A DNA stretch of 45,249 nucleotides from Lachnospiraceae bacterium (GTDB lineage Bacteria; Bacillota; Clostridia; Lachnospirales; Lachnospiraceae). Positions within the stretch are counted from its first letter, which is position 1. Each line of letters opens with the position of its first letter. Shown here one piece after another: positions 33,051 through 42,245 of this stretch. The translations under genes and the position numbers were made by a program. The stretch covers positions 1-45,249 of the forward strand of contig VSNY01000007.1 in assembly GCA_009774535.1 (NCBI GenBank), written 5' to 3'. The notes under the pieces were generated by a model. The model did not search any database. It saw only the letters and a program-made list of their open reading frames with translations, and had not been told where the DNA came from.

Positions 33051-35096
33051 ATGGAAGCTGGTATGAACACGAAAGACATGCAGACAAGATCTGGAAAAAC
33101 AGAACATGCAGGCGTATCAGAAGAAAGAAAAACAGCAGATACAGGCAGGTCAGGAGAAAGAAAAATGGCAGACGCAGGAATGCCAGAAGAAGGAAAAACG
33201 CCATTTGCAGGTGTGCCAGGGAAAAGAAAAACGGAGTATGCCGGATTTATGCAGGACGGCGCTGCGCGGGCTGCCGCCGCGCTGCTGTTTTTGCTGGATC
33301 TGCTGGCGATTTATTTATCCTGTTTTCTGGCGCTGGCGATCCGGTTTGAGATGAGTTTTTTTAAAATAGACGCACAGTATGTGGAAGCTGCTTACCGCTA
33401 TCTTGGGATTCATATGGTAGGTACCGTGCTGGTTTTTTATTTGTTTCGTATGTATACGAGTCTTTGGAAATATGCCAGCGTGCAGGAACTGTGCAGCCTT
33501 GCGTTTGCGGTTGTGATTTCCGGGGCGCTGCAGTTTTTGGGGATGCGGCTGATGGAGATCCGGATGCCGCGCAGCTATTATATTTTGTATGTGCTGCTGA
33601 TGCTTGTGTTTGAGACTTGTATCCGGTTTGGGTATCGTTTTTTGCGGTATTTCCGCAATGGTTACGGTTCGGTGCAAAAGGATACGGCAAATGTCATGGT
33701 CGTCGGAGCAGGAGACGCGGGCGCTGCGATTTTAAAAGAAATGCGGCTGAGTAAGTATGTGACGCAGCAGGTGCGTTGTTTTATTGACGACAGCCCGTCC
33801 AAACAGGGCAGGTATATTCAGGGGTGTCCGGTCGTTGGCGGCAGGGAAGCGATCCAAAAGGCGGCGTGGGAGTATCAGATCGAAAAGATAGTGATCGCGA
33901 TACCGGGAGCGCCGAAAAAGACGATCCGCAGTCTTGTGGAAATCTGCCAGCAGACCGGGTGCGAAATTAAAATACTGCCGGGTACGTATCAGCTGATCAA
34001 TGGAGAAGTCAGCGTATCGCAGCTGCGGGAAGTTAATATTGAAGATCTGCTGGGGCGTGATCAGGTACAAGTGAATTTGGAAGAAATTCTTGGTTATGTG
34101 AAGGGCAGGACCGTACTGGTGACTGGCGGAGGCGGCTCCATTGGCAGTGAGATCTGCAGGCAGCTGGCCAAGCATGAGGTCGGGCGGCTGGTAATTGTGG
34201 ATATTTATGAAAACAACGCTTATGAAATCCAGCAGGAGCTGCTGCGCGATTATCCGGGGCTGGCGCTTAAGGTGCTGATCGCTTCGGTGCGCAATACGCA
34301 TCGCATCCATGAGATTATGGAGACTTACCGCCCGGCCGTCGTCTATCATGCCGCGGCGCACAAGCATGTGCCGCTGATGGAAGACAGCCCGAATGAGGCA
34401 GTAAAAAATAATGTGTTTGGAACGTTAAAGACGGCGAGAGCAGCGGCCAGGTACGGCGCGCAGCGGTTTGTGCTGATTTCTACGGATAAGGCGGTCAATC
34501 CGACGAATATTATGGGCGCGTCCAAGCGGATCTGCGAGATGGTGATTCAGACGCTGAATAAAAAATATGCGACAGATTTTGTAGCTGTCCGGTTTGGAAA
34601 TGTGCTTGGCAGCAACGGCAGTGTGATCCCGCTGTTTAAAAAACAAATTGCCGCGGGCGGGCCGGTTACGGTAACGCACCCTGACGTAATCCGTTACTTT
34701 ATGACGATCCCGGAGGCGGTGGCGCTGGTGCTGCAGGCGGGCGCTTACGCGAAGGGCGGGGAGATTTTTGTACTGGATATGGGTGAGCCTGTGCGGATTG
34801 TGGATCTTGCCGAAAATCTGATTCGTCTGTCTGGTTACCGGGCCGGCGAGGATATTGAGATCCGTTTTACGGGGCTGCGTCCGGGAGAAAAATTGTACGA
34901 GGAGCTGCTGATGGAAGAAGAAGGGCTGCAGGATACGCAAAATCGTCTGATTCACATTGGAAAGCCGTTGGAATTTGATGAAGAGCGGTTTTTGCTGCAG
35001 CTGGAAGAGCTGAAAGACGCAGCCGATCAGGACAGCGCCCGCATCCGCAGGATGGTGCGGGAGATCGTGCCGACTTATGCGGCAGGAGGGAGTTAA
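33051..35096 (+). CDS. Membrane nucleotide-sugar 4,6-dehydratase, PglF/CapD-like
   Basis: 681 aa. A cytoplasmic N-terminal extension with four 11-residue repeats (about 20-63) precedes four membrane segments (about 70-195). A first Rossmann domain follows (VMVVGAGDAGAAILKEM), then the SDR domain with TGGGGSIGSEICRQL (near 357), HAAAHKHVPLMED and STDKAVNPTNIMGASKR. The Met in place of Tyr before the Lys is the variant triad of FlaA1/PglF-type enzymes. It would convert UDP-GlcNAc to the 4-keto-6-deoxy sugar for bacillosamine/QuiNAc-type sugars. ATG 33051 and ATG 33063 are both possible starts; neither has a strong ribosome site. It is followed after 3 nt by a glycosyltransferase gene. Confidence 0.9.
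   Translation: MEAGMNTKDMQTRSGKTEHAGVSEERKTADTGRSGERKMADAGMPEEGKTPFAGVPGKRKTEYAGFMQDGAARAAAALLFLLDLLAIYLSCFLALAIRFEMSFFKIDAQYVEAAYRYLGIHMVGTVLVFYLFRMYTSLWKYASVQELCSLAFAVVISGALQFLGMRLMEIRMPRSYYILYVLLMLVFETCIRFGYRFLRYFRNGYGSVQKDTANVMVVGAGDAGAAILKEMRLSKYVTQQVRCFIDDSPSKQGRYIQGCPVVGGREAIQKAAWEYQIEKIVIAIPGAPKKTIRSLVEICQQTGCEIKILPGTYQLINGEVSVSQLREVNIEDLLGRDQVQVNLEEILGYVKGRTVLVTGGGGSIGSEICRQLAKHEVGRLVIVDIYENNAYEIQQELLRDYPGLALKVLIASVRNTHRIHEIMETYRPAVVYHAAAHKHVPLMEDSPNEAVKNNVFGTLKTARAAARYGAQRFVLISTDKAVNPTNIMGASKRICEMVIQTLNKKYATDFVAVRFGNVLGSNGSVIPLFKKQIAAGGPVTVTHPDVIRYFMTIPEAVALVLQAGAYAKGGEIFVLDMGEPVRIVDLAENLIRLSGYRAGEDIEIRFTGLRPGEKLYEELLMEEEGLQDTQNRLIHIGKPLEFDEERFLLQLEELKDAADQDSARIRRMVREIVPTYAAGGS
33108..33239 (+). 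repeat. Four tandem 33-bp repeats coding an 11-residue motif
   Basis: Units at 33108-33140, 33141-33173, 33174-33206 and 33207-33239 encode AGVSEERKTAD, TGRSGERKMAD, AGMPEEGKTPF and AGVPGKRKTEY. All remain in frame inside the N-terminal extension of the dehydratase. The units are diverged from one another, so they are not a very recent expansion. Confidence 0.85.
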
Positions 35097-35099
35097 CCG

Positions 35100-36443
35100 T
35101 TGAAAAGAAAAACGCATATTTTGATCGTTTCCCAGTATTTTTACCCGGAACCATTCCGTATCAACGATATGGCGCGGGAATGGGTCAGGCGCGGCTACCG
35201 GGTCACGGTGCTGACGGGGATTCCCAATTATCCGGCAGGCAGGTTTTATCCGGGGTATGGCTATTGGCGGGGCAGGCGGGAGCGCTGGAAGGGCGTGGAT
35301 GTGATCCGGCTGCCGCTGATTCCCAGGGGCAGCGGTGCGGTCGGGCTGGCGGCAAATTATGTTTCGTTTGCGGCGGCTGGTTTGATCTGGAACCGGATCA
35401 CCAGGCTGGAGGCGGATGTGGTGTTTACCTTTGAAGTGTCGCCGATGACACAGGCGCTGATCGGCGTATGGTATGCGAAAAAACATGGAGTTCCGCATTA
35501 TCTGTATGTACAGGATCTGTGGCCGGAAAATGTAGAGACGGTAGCAGGGATTCATCATCCGGCAGTGATTGGACTGATTAACCGGATGGTAGATTTCATT
35601 TATCGGCAGACAGATCAGATTTTTGCAGCATCGCCTTGCTTTGTAACAGCCATTTGTACCAGACGCGTCCGGGTGGACGCTGGAAAAGTCCATTACTGGC
35701 CGCAGTACGCCGAAGATTTTTACCAGCCATGCGGGAGAAATCAACGGATGCAGCGTGCGGCCGGAGATTCCATGTGCGGTGCGTCAGATGCCTGTGGCAG
35801 CGGTGGACTGCCCGTAAACAGGAAAAAGCCGTTTTTTATCGTATTTACCGGGAATATCGGATATGCCCAGGGCCTGGAGATCTTGCCGGAAACGGCTGCG
35901 ATACTGAAAGAGGAACATGTAAAATTTGTAATGATCGGGGATGGGCGGTATCTGCCTGCCTTACGTAAAGAGATTGCGCGAAAGAACGTCAGGGAAAAGT
36001 TTGTTCTGTATCCGCGCCAGCAGCCGGAGCGGATTCCGCAGATGCTGGGCAGATGTGACGCGGCATTTTTATCTTTTATGGACACCAGGCTGTTTGAAAT
36101 GACCATCCCGGCCAAGCTGCAGTCTTATCTGGCATGCGGAATGCCAGTGCTGGCGTCTGCGTCCGGGGAGACCAGGCGTCTGATCGAACAAGCACAGTGC
36201 GGCATCTGCACGCCGATCGGGGATGCGCGGGCGCTGGCAGAAGGAGTACGGGCAATGATGCGGGCGGATCGTGTACAGATGGGGAAAAACAGCAGGGCAT
36301 ATTTTGAAAAAAATTTTGAGCGGCACATGCTGATGGACTGGTTTGAACAGTATTTAAAACGAGCAGGAAGGAGCGGTAGGGATTATGAGAAAGAGGCAGA
36401 TGAGGAACCGGGAGGGGGTAGAGACCGGAAATGTAAACAATAA
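35100..36443 (+). CDS. Glycosyltransferase family 4 (WcaI/FucNAc-transferase-like)
   Basis: 447 aa, GT-B fold. ILIVSQYFYPEPFRINDMAREWVRRGYRVTV at the N-terminus and the pattern TGIPNYPAGRFYPGY followed by DVIRLPLIPR are typical of the WcaI/WbuB-like acceptor domain. The C-terminal donor domain holds FTGNIGYAQGLE, MIGDGRYLPALRKEI, AKLQSYLACGMPVLASASGETRRLI. The linker around residues 215-240 (Cys/Gly-rich) is an apparent insertion. The start is TTG 35100 with GGAGGG 9 nt upstream. It overlaps the amidotransferase gene by 59 nt. Likely adds an amino-sugar to the growing lipid-linked repeat unit. Confidence 0.87.
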   Translation: MKRKTHILIVSQYFYPEPFRINDMAREWVRRGYRVTVLTGIPNYPAGRFYPGYGYWRGRRERWKGVDVIRLPLIPRGSGAVGLAANYVSFAAAGLIWNRITRLEADVVFTFEVSPMTQALIGVWYAKKHGVPHYLYVQDLWPENVETVAGIHHPAVIGLINRMVDFIYRQTDQIFAASPCFVTAICTRRVRVDAGKVHYWPQYAEDFYQPCGRNQRMQRAAGDSMCGASDACGSGGLPVNRKKPFFIVFTGNIGYAQGLEILPETAAILKEEHVKFVMIGDGRYLPALRKEIARKNVREKFVLYPRQQPERIPQMLGRCDAAFLSFMDTRLFEMTIPAKLQSYLACGMPVLASASGETRRLIEQAQCGICTPIGDARALAEGVRAMMRADRVQMGKNSRAYFEKNFERHMLMDWFEQYLKRAGRSGRDYEKEADEEPGGGRDRKCKQ

Positions 36444-37593
36444 AATTGCGGACAGGCAGAACCGGATCTACCGCAGATGTACCAGGTGCGTAATGGATAC
36501 GACTGATCCGAAAATTACGTTTGATGCAGACGGCGTCTGTGATCATTGCCGGAATTTTGACAAGAATATCCTGCCACACTGGAAATCGCAGGAAAACCGG
36601 TATCGGGAGCTGATGCAGCTGGCAAAGAAGATCCGCAGGGACGGAAGAGGAAAAAAGTACGATTGTATCCTTGGGCTGAGCGGCGGAGCAGACAGCTCTT
36701 ATATGGCTTATCTTGCAAAAGAGGTTATGCACCTGCGGCCGCTGGCATTTGCCGTAGATACGGGATGGAATCTGGATCTTGCGGATGGAAATATTGAAAA
36801 AATGGTGAAGGGGCTGGGGATGGACCTGCATACGGAAGTGATTGACCAAAAGGAAATGAACAGCCTCCAGCTGGCGTATTTCCAGGCGTCCATTTCTTCG
36901 TGTGACCAGCCGCAGGATCACGCGATCTTTGCGGCGCTATACCGTTATGCTGTAAAGCACAAAATCAAGTATGTGCTGACAGGGTCTAACAATGCCACAG
37001 AATTTATCCGTCCGCCTGTGGATTGGATCTATATGAACGATATCGTGCTGATGAAAGATATTCAGAAAAAATACGGCCGTGTGCCGCTGAAAACGTATCC
37101 GATGTGCGGGATGCTGCGGTACCGGATTTTCTATGAACGCGTGCTTGGCATGCAAAGAGTATTTCCGCTGGATTATGTGGCTTATGACAAGGAAAAGGCA
37201 AACCGGCTGCTGCACCGCAAATATGGATGGATCAAATACGAAAACAAGCATTATGAAAATATATTAACACGGTTTTTTGAAGGGTATTACCTGCCTAAGA
37301 AGTTTGGATATGACACGAGGAAAAATGTGCTTTCCAATCAGATCCTGGCAGGGACGGTGACCAGGGAAGAGGCGCTTGGCATATTAGAAACGCCGCCTTA
37401 TGATCCTGCGCAGATGCAGGAGGACAAGGCGTATATTGCGCGGAAAATGGGGATTACGGCGGAGGAATTTGACCGGATCATCGCCCGGCCGCCGAAAACG
37501 CCGCGGGATTATAAAAATATGCTTTGGCTGATCCGGTTTGGGGTGTGGGTGAGCAGGAGGCTTGGAGTGGAGCGTAGGAATATCAGGGTGTAG
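36385..37593 (+). CDS. N-acetyl sugar amidotransferase (WbpG/PseA family)
   Basis: 402 aa. Zinc-like cysteines C32, C35 (RRCTRCVMD) and C52, C55 (VCDHC), then the PP-loop SGGADSS at 99-105, typical of ATP-dependent amidotransferases. WbpG/PseA proteins turn a sugar N-acetyl group into an acetamidino group. In Pseudomonas WbpG needs HisH- and HisF-like partners as ammonia source; PseA-type members act without adjacent ones. No such partners are visible in the window. ATG 36385 lies inside the end of the preceding GT gene; an RBS-like GGGAGGGGG at 36409 has no good start behind it in frame. N-terminal about 25 residues are not conserved in feel. Confidence 0.87.
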   Translation: MRKRQMRNREGVETGNVNNKIADRQNRIYRRCTRCVMDTTDPKITFDADGVCDHCRNFDKNILPHWKSQENRYRELMQLAKKIRRDGRGKKYDCILGLSGGADSSYMAYLAKEVMHLRPLAFAVDTGWNLDLADGNIEKMVKGLGMDLHTEVIDQKEMNSLQLAYFQASISSCDQPQDHAIFAALYRYAVKHKIKYVLTGSNNATEFIRPPVDWIYMNDIVLMKDIQKKYGRVPLKTYPMCGMLRYRIFYERVLGMQRVFPLDYVAYDKEKANRLLHRKYGWIKYENKHYENILTRFFEGYYLPKKFGYDTRKNVLSNQILAGTVTREEALGILETPPYDPAQMQEDKAYIARKMGITAEEFDRIIARPPKTPRDYKNMLWLIRFGVWVSRRLGVERRNIRV

Positions 37594-37657
37594 ACGACTC
37601 TGGCAGGGATAAAAATACGGACTGAGAAAGGCCGGATCATGATAAAGGAGACCGGAA

Positions 37658-38500
37658 ATGAAAAGAGTACCAATGACGCTGGAAGAGCTGCAGCAGTTAG
37701 AATTTGAGATTCTGAAAGTGTTTCATACGATTTGTGAGAAGCATCATCTAAGATATTATCTGGGCGGCGGTACGCTGATCGGCGCAATCCGGCACCAGGG
37801 ATTTATTCCGTGGGATGATGATATTGATGTGATGATGCCGCGGCCGGATTATATGAAATTACTCAGTCTGTATCAAAATGGGTGGCTGGATCAATATCGC
37901 AGACTGGATGAGATTCATATCAATGCAAATGCACTGAGCGCTGTCCTGCGTATTTATGATACAAGAACAAAACTGCGATTTACAAATTACAGGATCAAAA
38001 AGAAGTTTGGATGCTGGATGGATGTGTTTCCAATGGATGGATTGCATGACTGCGCTTTCGCGCGAAAGATCCATTTTAAAAAAGCGCGGATTCTGCGGGA
38101 TCTGATTATTATCAATGATACAAAAATCGGGAGCAAAAGGCGTTCCAGGCTGTTGGACGTGCTGCAATACGGATTGGCGCCCGTCCTTCCGATCGTCTAT
38201 CTGGTGGGCCATCAGCGGCTGATTCGCAGCATGGACCGTCTTGCGCGTAAATATGATTATGACAAAGCGGTGTATGTGGGTGTACTGGAAGGGAGAGCGG
38301 CAGAGAAGGAAGCTATGAAAAAAGCGGATCTGGAACCAGCGATACGCGTAGATTTCTGCGGGGAACAGTTTTATGCAATGGCCAATTATGACGAATATCT
38401 GACAAATCTGTATGGTGATTATATGTGTCTTCCGCCTGTGGAAGAGCGGGTTTCCAGACATGAAATAGCAATTTACTGGAAGACGGGGTGTCAGCCATGA
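37658..38500 (+). CDS. LicD-family phosphotransferase
   Basis: 280 aa. LRYYLGGGTLIGAIRHQGFIP followed by WDDDIDVMMPRPDY shows the LicD nucleotidyltransferase-fold signature with D53-D55 and D57 as metal ligands. LicD proteins transfer phosphocholine, or phosphate-linked groups such as phosphoethanolamine or ribitol/glycerol phosphate, to surface glycans. AAGGAG precedes ATG 37658. Its stop overlaps the next GT start (ATGA at 38497). Its presence implies a phospho-substituent on the polymer; which one cannot be told. Confidence 0.9.
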   Translation: MKRVPMTLEELQQLEFEILKVFHTICEKHHLRYYLGGGTLIGAIRHQGFIPWDDDIDVMMPRPDYMKLLSLYQNGWLDQYRRLDEIHINANALSAVLRIYDTRTKLRFTNYRIKKKFGCWMDVFPMDGLHDCAFARKIHFKKARILRDLIIINDTKIGSKRRSRLLDVLQYGLAPVLPIVYLVGHQRLIRSMDRLARKYDYDKAVYVGVLEGRAAEKEAMKKADLEPAIRVDFCGEQFYAMANYDEYLTNLYGDYMCLPPVEERVSRHEIAIYWKTGCQP

Positions 38501-39738
38501 AACTGATTTTCTGCAGCAGTATCTACCGGATGAAAACTTACGAGGAGCTTTCTCAAAAAAGTAAAGTGCCACTAAGCCTTGCTGACCATAATTTAAACAG
38601 CAGTATCATCGCTGGTCTGGATCAGGTGCTGGGCATGCCTGCGGCGCTGGTTAACCAGGAACCGCTGCCTTGTTTCCCTATGTATCCGCAGATCGTGTTT
38701 CGGAAAAAAGATTGGAAACATGCAGAGCATGCGGCGGATCAGAACTGCGGATATGTAAATCTGCCAGTGATGAAACAGCTGACTCGTGCGGTAACGACTT
38801 ACGCGGCGTTAAAAAAACTGGTGCGGCAGTCAAAGGACCGGCAGATTGTGATATTGACTTATGATCTGCATTGGGAGATCTGTACCGCGATGGCAGCGGT
38901 ACGAAGAAAATATCCGTGGGTACACATTAGTGCGGTTTTGCCGGATATTCCATCTGTAATGGAAGGCATTAATAAAGGAAACCGGATCAAGCTTAAGATT
39001 CATGCAAAGATGAAAATGTCGCAGATGAACCGTTTTGATTCCTATGTGCTGCTTACGAAATATATGACGGATTACGTGGATGTCAGAGGAAAAAGTTATG
39101 TGGTAATGGAAGGCATTTACAGGGAGCAAAATGGGGTTGGGCAGATCCAGCACACCGATTCGGCTGACCTTGTGGCTCAAAACGGGGATAAGAAGATTGT
39201 TTTCTATGCCGGACAGTTGAATTCCCGCTATGGCATTAAAAATCTTGCTGCAGCAGTAAGACAGATTCATAAAAAGCATCCGGAGTATGAACTTTGGATC
39301 TGTGGCGGCGGGGAACTGGAAGGGTACCTGAAAGAACAGGCGCGGCGAGATCCATCCCTGATGTTTTATGGATACCAGAACACGGCAAACGTCCGTAATC
39401 TGCAGCAGCAGGCTACGGTTTTAGTCAATCCCAGACAGAATACGGGTGCATATACCTGGTATTCGTTTCCGTCAAAGACGATGGAATATCTGGCCAGCGG
39501 AAAGCCGGTCATTGGCTATAAGCTGGACGGAATCCCGGATGAATATGATCAGTGGATCTATTATGTGCAGGGGAATTCGATGGAAGCGCTCGCACAAAAG
39601 ATCATCGAAGTTTGTGAACTGCCTTTGCGTGAGAGGGAAGCGGTGGGGGCAGGGAGCCGGGAATTTATCCTGAAGAAGAAAAATCCTGGGAAGATGTGTG
39701 AAAGAATTGTTGATATGTGGAGAGGCTGCTTGTACTAA
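38497..39738 (+). CDS. Glycosyltransferase (GT4-like)
   Basis: 413 aa, GT-B fold. The donor-side half shows IVFYAGQLNSRYGIKNLAAAV, LWICGGGELEGYLKE, MFYGYQNTANV and PSKTMEYLASGKPVIGYKLDGIPDEY, the usual GT4 features with the E of EYLASG. The acceptor half (KLIFCSSIYRMKTYEELSQKSK) is less conserved. ATG 38497 overlaps the LicD stop by 4 nt; an in-frame GTG 38488 is possible but less likely. Sugar specificity is not predictable. Confidence 0.87.
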   Translation: MKLIFCSSIYRMKTYEELSQKSKVPLSLADHNLNSSIIAGLDQVLGMPAALVNQEPLPCFPMYPQIVFRKKDWKHAEHAADQNCGYVNLPVMKQLTRAVTTYAALKKLVRQSKDRQIVILTYDLHWEICTAMAAVRRKYPWVHISAVLPDIPSVMEGINKGNRIKLKIHAKMKMSQMNRFDSYVLLTKYMTDYVDVRGKSYVVMEGIYREQNGVGQIQHTDSADLVAQNGDKKIVFYAGQLNSRYGIKNLAAAVRQIHKKHPEYELWICGGGELEGYLKEQARRDPSLMFYGYQNTANVRNLQQQATVLVNPRQNTGAYTWYSFPSKTMEYLASGKPVIGYKLDGIPDEYDQWIYYVQGNSMEALAQKIIEVCELPLREREAVGAGSREFILKKKNPGKMCERIVDMWRGCLY

Positions 39739-39772
39739 GCAGTATGCAGAATGGAAGATGATGGGTTAAAAT

Positions 39773-41026
39773 ATGTTGTTAAGAATTCAGAAGCAGAATA
39801 ATAAAGCACTATTATGTATTGTGATATTGTTCGTAACAGTAATAACTACGGATACGGTTTATATGGGGACAAATTTAAATGTGTTATTTCAAAAGATTCC
39901 TCAGATATTGCTTGCCGGAATAACTGTGTTTCTGCTTCTTTTCAGCTGTTTGATTGGCAAAACGTTCCGGGCGGAGCGATTGGCATTTCTGTTAGTTTTA
40001 AATTTATGTATTGTTACGACTGCGGTATGTTTTGTGGATTTTAGAACGGGATATTTGTTTAAGTGTATTTTGGTTACATTTTCATTTTTTGTAACGCAAT
40101 TATTTGATCTAAAAACATTTGCTCAAATATTTAATAAAGTGATTGTCTTTCTGGCGGCAGTTTCCTTGTTTTGTTTTGTTGCAGAGGCCGTGAATCATAA
40201 TGTATTTTCTTTTGCACCAAGAATATATAATTCTGTAGGATATGGGTTCCGCAATTTGTTTTTATATGTCCAAAGTGATGAAGGATTTGCTTTAAGAAAT
40301 TATGGAATCTATAGGGAGCCGGGTGTTTATCAGATGTTTCTGATTGTTGCGTTAATATTTGAATTATATTGTTTTGAGCGTCCTAATCTGAAACGAATGG
40401 TTGTATATATTACAACATTGCTGACGACATTATCATCTACAGGTTTGATTGCACTGGGAATTTGGGGTTTATTAGCATATGTAAAACGAAATACCATATC
40501 AAAAAAAGTAAAAGTCGGAATGATCTTTTTGGGAGGTTTGATTTTTATTCTGGTTATCAGCCTATTTCCGTCTATTTGTATAGAATTGGCAGAAAAAGTG
40601 TTTGGAAAGTTTTCGTTAGAAAATGAATCTTTTTTAGCAAGGTGGGGTTCTATTGTACTGAATCTGAAAATGTGGCTGGAACATCCTGTATTTGGCGTTG
40701 GAATGACAAATGCAGGCTCGTTGTATGAGCAGGAAAGTGTTCAGGTTTTCGGGACACTGATCAGAGATAATACAAATACGTTACTTGTTCAGTTTGCTGT
40801 CCATGGAACGATCTTTGGTTTATTATGGCTGTCTGGATTTATAAAAGGAGCACGAGCACTGGGTAAAACGCAAATGGAAAGATGTTTCATTTTTTTGATT
40901 GTCGGGATTTTATCAATCGGGGAGAATGTGACGTTTAGTCCGTTTGGAAATGTATTAATGATGTATGGACTGATGTATTTTAACAGTAATGGGACTGTTG
41001 GAAATGAGGAAAATCCAGATGAATAA
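39773..41026 (+). CDS. Wzy-like polysaccharide polymerase / O-antigen ligase-type membrane protein
   Basis: 417 aa with about 11 hydrophobic segments and a large loop around residues 150-190 that carries NYGIYREPGVYQMFL, the sequence often seen in Wzy/WaaL-type proteins (REPGVYQ). A later loop contains WLEHPVFGVGMTNAG, also typical. It would polymerise lipid-linked repeat units on the outer face of the membrane. From here to about 44060 the DNA is visibly richer in A/T than the genes before and after. The stop is overlapped by the next GT start. Wzy sequences are very divergent, so polymerase versus ligase is open. Confidence 0.8.
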   Translation: MLLRIQKQNNKALLCIVILFVTVITTDTVYMGTNLNVLFQKIPQILLAGITVFLLLFSCLIGKTFRAERLAFLLVLNLCIVTTAVCFVDFRTGYLFKCILVTFSFFVTQLFDLKTFAQIFNKVIVFLAAVSLFCFVAEAVNHNVFSFAPRIYNSVGYGFRNLFLYVQSDEGFALRNYGIYREPGVYQMFLIVALIFELYCFERPNLKRMVVYITTLLTTLSSTGLIALGIWGLLAYVKRNTISKKVKVGMIFLGGLIFILVISLFPSICIELAEKVFGKFSLENESFLARWGSIVLNLKMWLEHPVFGVGMTNAGSLYEQESVQVFGTLIRDNTNTLLVQFAVHGTIFGLLWLSGFIKGARALGKTQMERCFIFLIVGILSIGENVTFSPFGNVLMMYGLMYFNSNGTVGNEENPDE

Positions 41027-42245
41027 ACATGCGGAAAAAAGGATTTTTTCCATTAATTTGGGAAATTACGGAAGTACAGGAAAGATTGCTTATAGCATTG
41101 AAGAACTGTCTGTTGCAAAAGGATTTACCTATTGCTGCGCTTATCCGCAAAACAGGGAAAATCAGAAAAGCAGGAAAAATGATTATGTGATCTGTTCTGA
41201 TTTGATGCGCAGAGTCAACCACAGGTTGGCGTATCATACTGGCTATGCAGGATGTTTTGCTGCGATATCTACGCTTCGTCTGCTGCATAAAATGAACCGG
41301 TTCCGGCCGGATCTGATTCATTTGCATAATATTCATGGTGATTTTGTAAATATACCATTGTTATTTTGGTATATAAAGAAAAAACGGATCAGGGTAATTT
41401 GGACGCTGCATGACTGCTGGGCATTTACCGGACGCTGTCCGTATTTTACTATGTTGGGCTGCGAGCAATGGAAGACAGGGTGTAAGAACTGCAGTTTTCC
41501 CAAAAAGGTCTATCCGGAAAGTCTGGTTGATCGGTCAGAATTTATGTGGAACTTAAAAAGAAAGTGTTTTACGGGTATTCAGAATATGACGATTGTGACA
41601 CCATCACAGTGGTTAGCAGATCTTGTAAAGGAATCTTATTTAAAAGAATATCCGGTGAAGGTTATTTACAATGGAATTGATCTGTTCGTGTTTAAACCAA
41701 CCAAAAGTAATTTTCGCAAGAAATATGGCGTGGGGGGGGGTAAACATATAGTATTAGGAGTTGCTTTTGGCTGGAGTATCTATAAAGGTTTGGACGTATT
41801 TAAGGAGTTAGCCGAAGTGTTAGGGAAGGAATATCAGATTGTTCTGGTTGGACTGGATTTGCATAGGAATTCGGGCCTGCCGGATTCTATGATCTCCATT
41901 CCGAAGACAAAAAATCAGAAAGAACTGGCAGCTGTTTATTCTGCAGCGGATGTTTTTTTGAATCCGACCAGGGAAGAGGTGCTGGGCATGACGAACATAG
42001 AAGCGCTGGCGTGTGGGACACCAGTGATTACGTTTCGTACAGGAGGCAGCCCGGAATGTCTGGATCAAACATGCGGAAAAGTGATTGAAAAAGATCGTCT
42101 GGATCAAGTTATACAAGCAATACATGAGGTTTGCGGAGAACAGATTTTTACACAGGAGCAGTGTGTAAAAAGAGCGAAGCGGTTTGCTTTTACTCAAAAA
42201 TACAAGGAATATATAAAATTATATAAAGGAAACGGAACATGTTGA
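41019..42245 (+). CDS. Glycosyltransferase GT4 with internal G9 tract (contingency candidate)
   Basis: 408 aa, GT-B fold. The acceptor half includes INLGNYGSTGKIAYSIEEL, DLIHLHNIHGDFVN, WTLHDCWAFTGRCPYF with a Cys cluster (CEQWKTGCKNCSFP). The donor half includes VLGVAFGW, AAVYSAADVFLNPTREEVLGMTNIEALACGTPVITF. Nine consecutive G (41732-41740) code for V-G-G-G at the junction of the two halves; a one-base loss or gain brings a stop within a few codons, leaving about 235-240 aa without the donor domain. ATG 41019 overlaps the preceding gene; the in-frame ATG at 40989 is less likely. In the sequence given the frame is intact (ON). A second copy of the donor half follows. Confidence 0.9.
   Translation: MNKHAEKRIFSINLGNYGSTGKIAYSIEELSVAKGFTYCCAYPQNRENQKSRKNDYVICSDLMRRVNHRLAYHTGYAGCFAAISTLRLLHKMNRFRPDLIHLHNIHGDFVNIPLLFWYIKKKRIRVIWTLHDCWAFTGRCPYFTMLGCEQWKTGCKNCSFPKKVYPESLVDRSEFMWNLKRKCFTGIQNMTIVTPSQWLADLVKESYLKEYPVKVIYNGIDLFVFKPTKSNFRKKYGVGGGKHIVLGVAFGWSIYKGLDVFKELAEVLGKEYQIVLVGLDLHRNSGLPDSMISIPKTKNQKELAAVYSAADVFLNPTREEVLGMTNIEALACGTPVITFRTGGSPECLDQTCGKVIEKDRLDQVIQAIHEVCGEQIFTQEQCVKRAKRFAFTQKYKEYIKLYKGNGTC
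41732..41740 (+). repeat. Homopolymeric G9 tract in coding sequence
   Basis: Uninterrupted run of nine G in an otherwise A/T-rich gene. With G8 the frame reads V-N-I-stop (TAG) next; with G10 it meets TAA directly. Such tracts mutate in length by slipped-strand mispairing. Confidence 0.9.

Noticed and set aside
33108..33239. CRISPR-like repeats
   Set aside because: The 33-bp units are contiguous without spacers, remain in the coding frame and encode an 11-residue motif, so they are a protein repeat.
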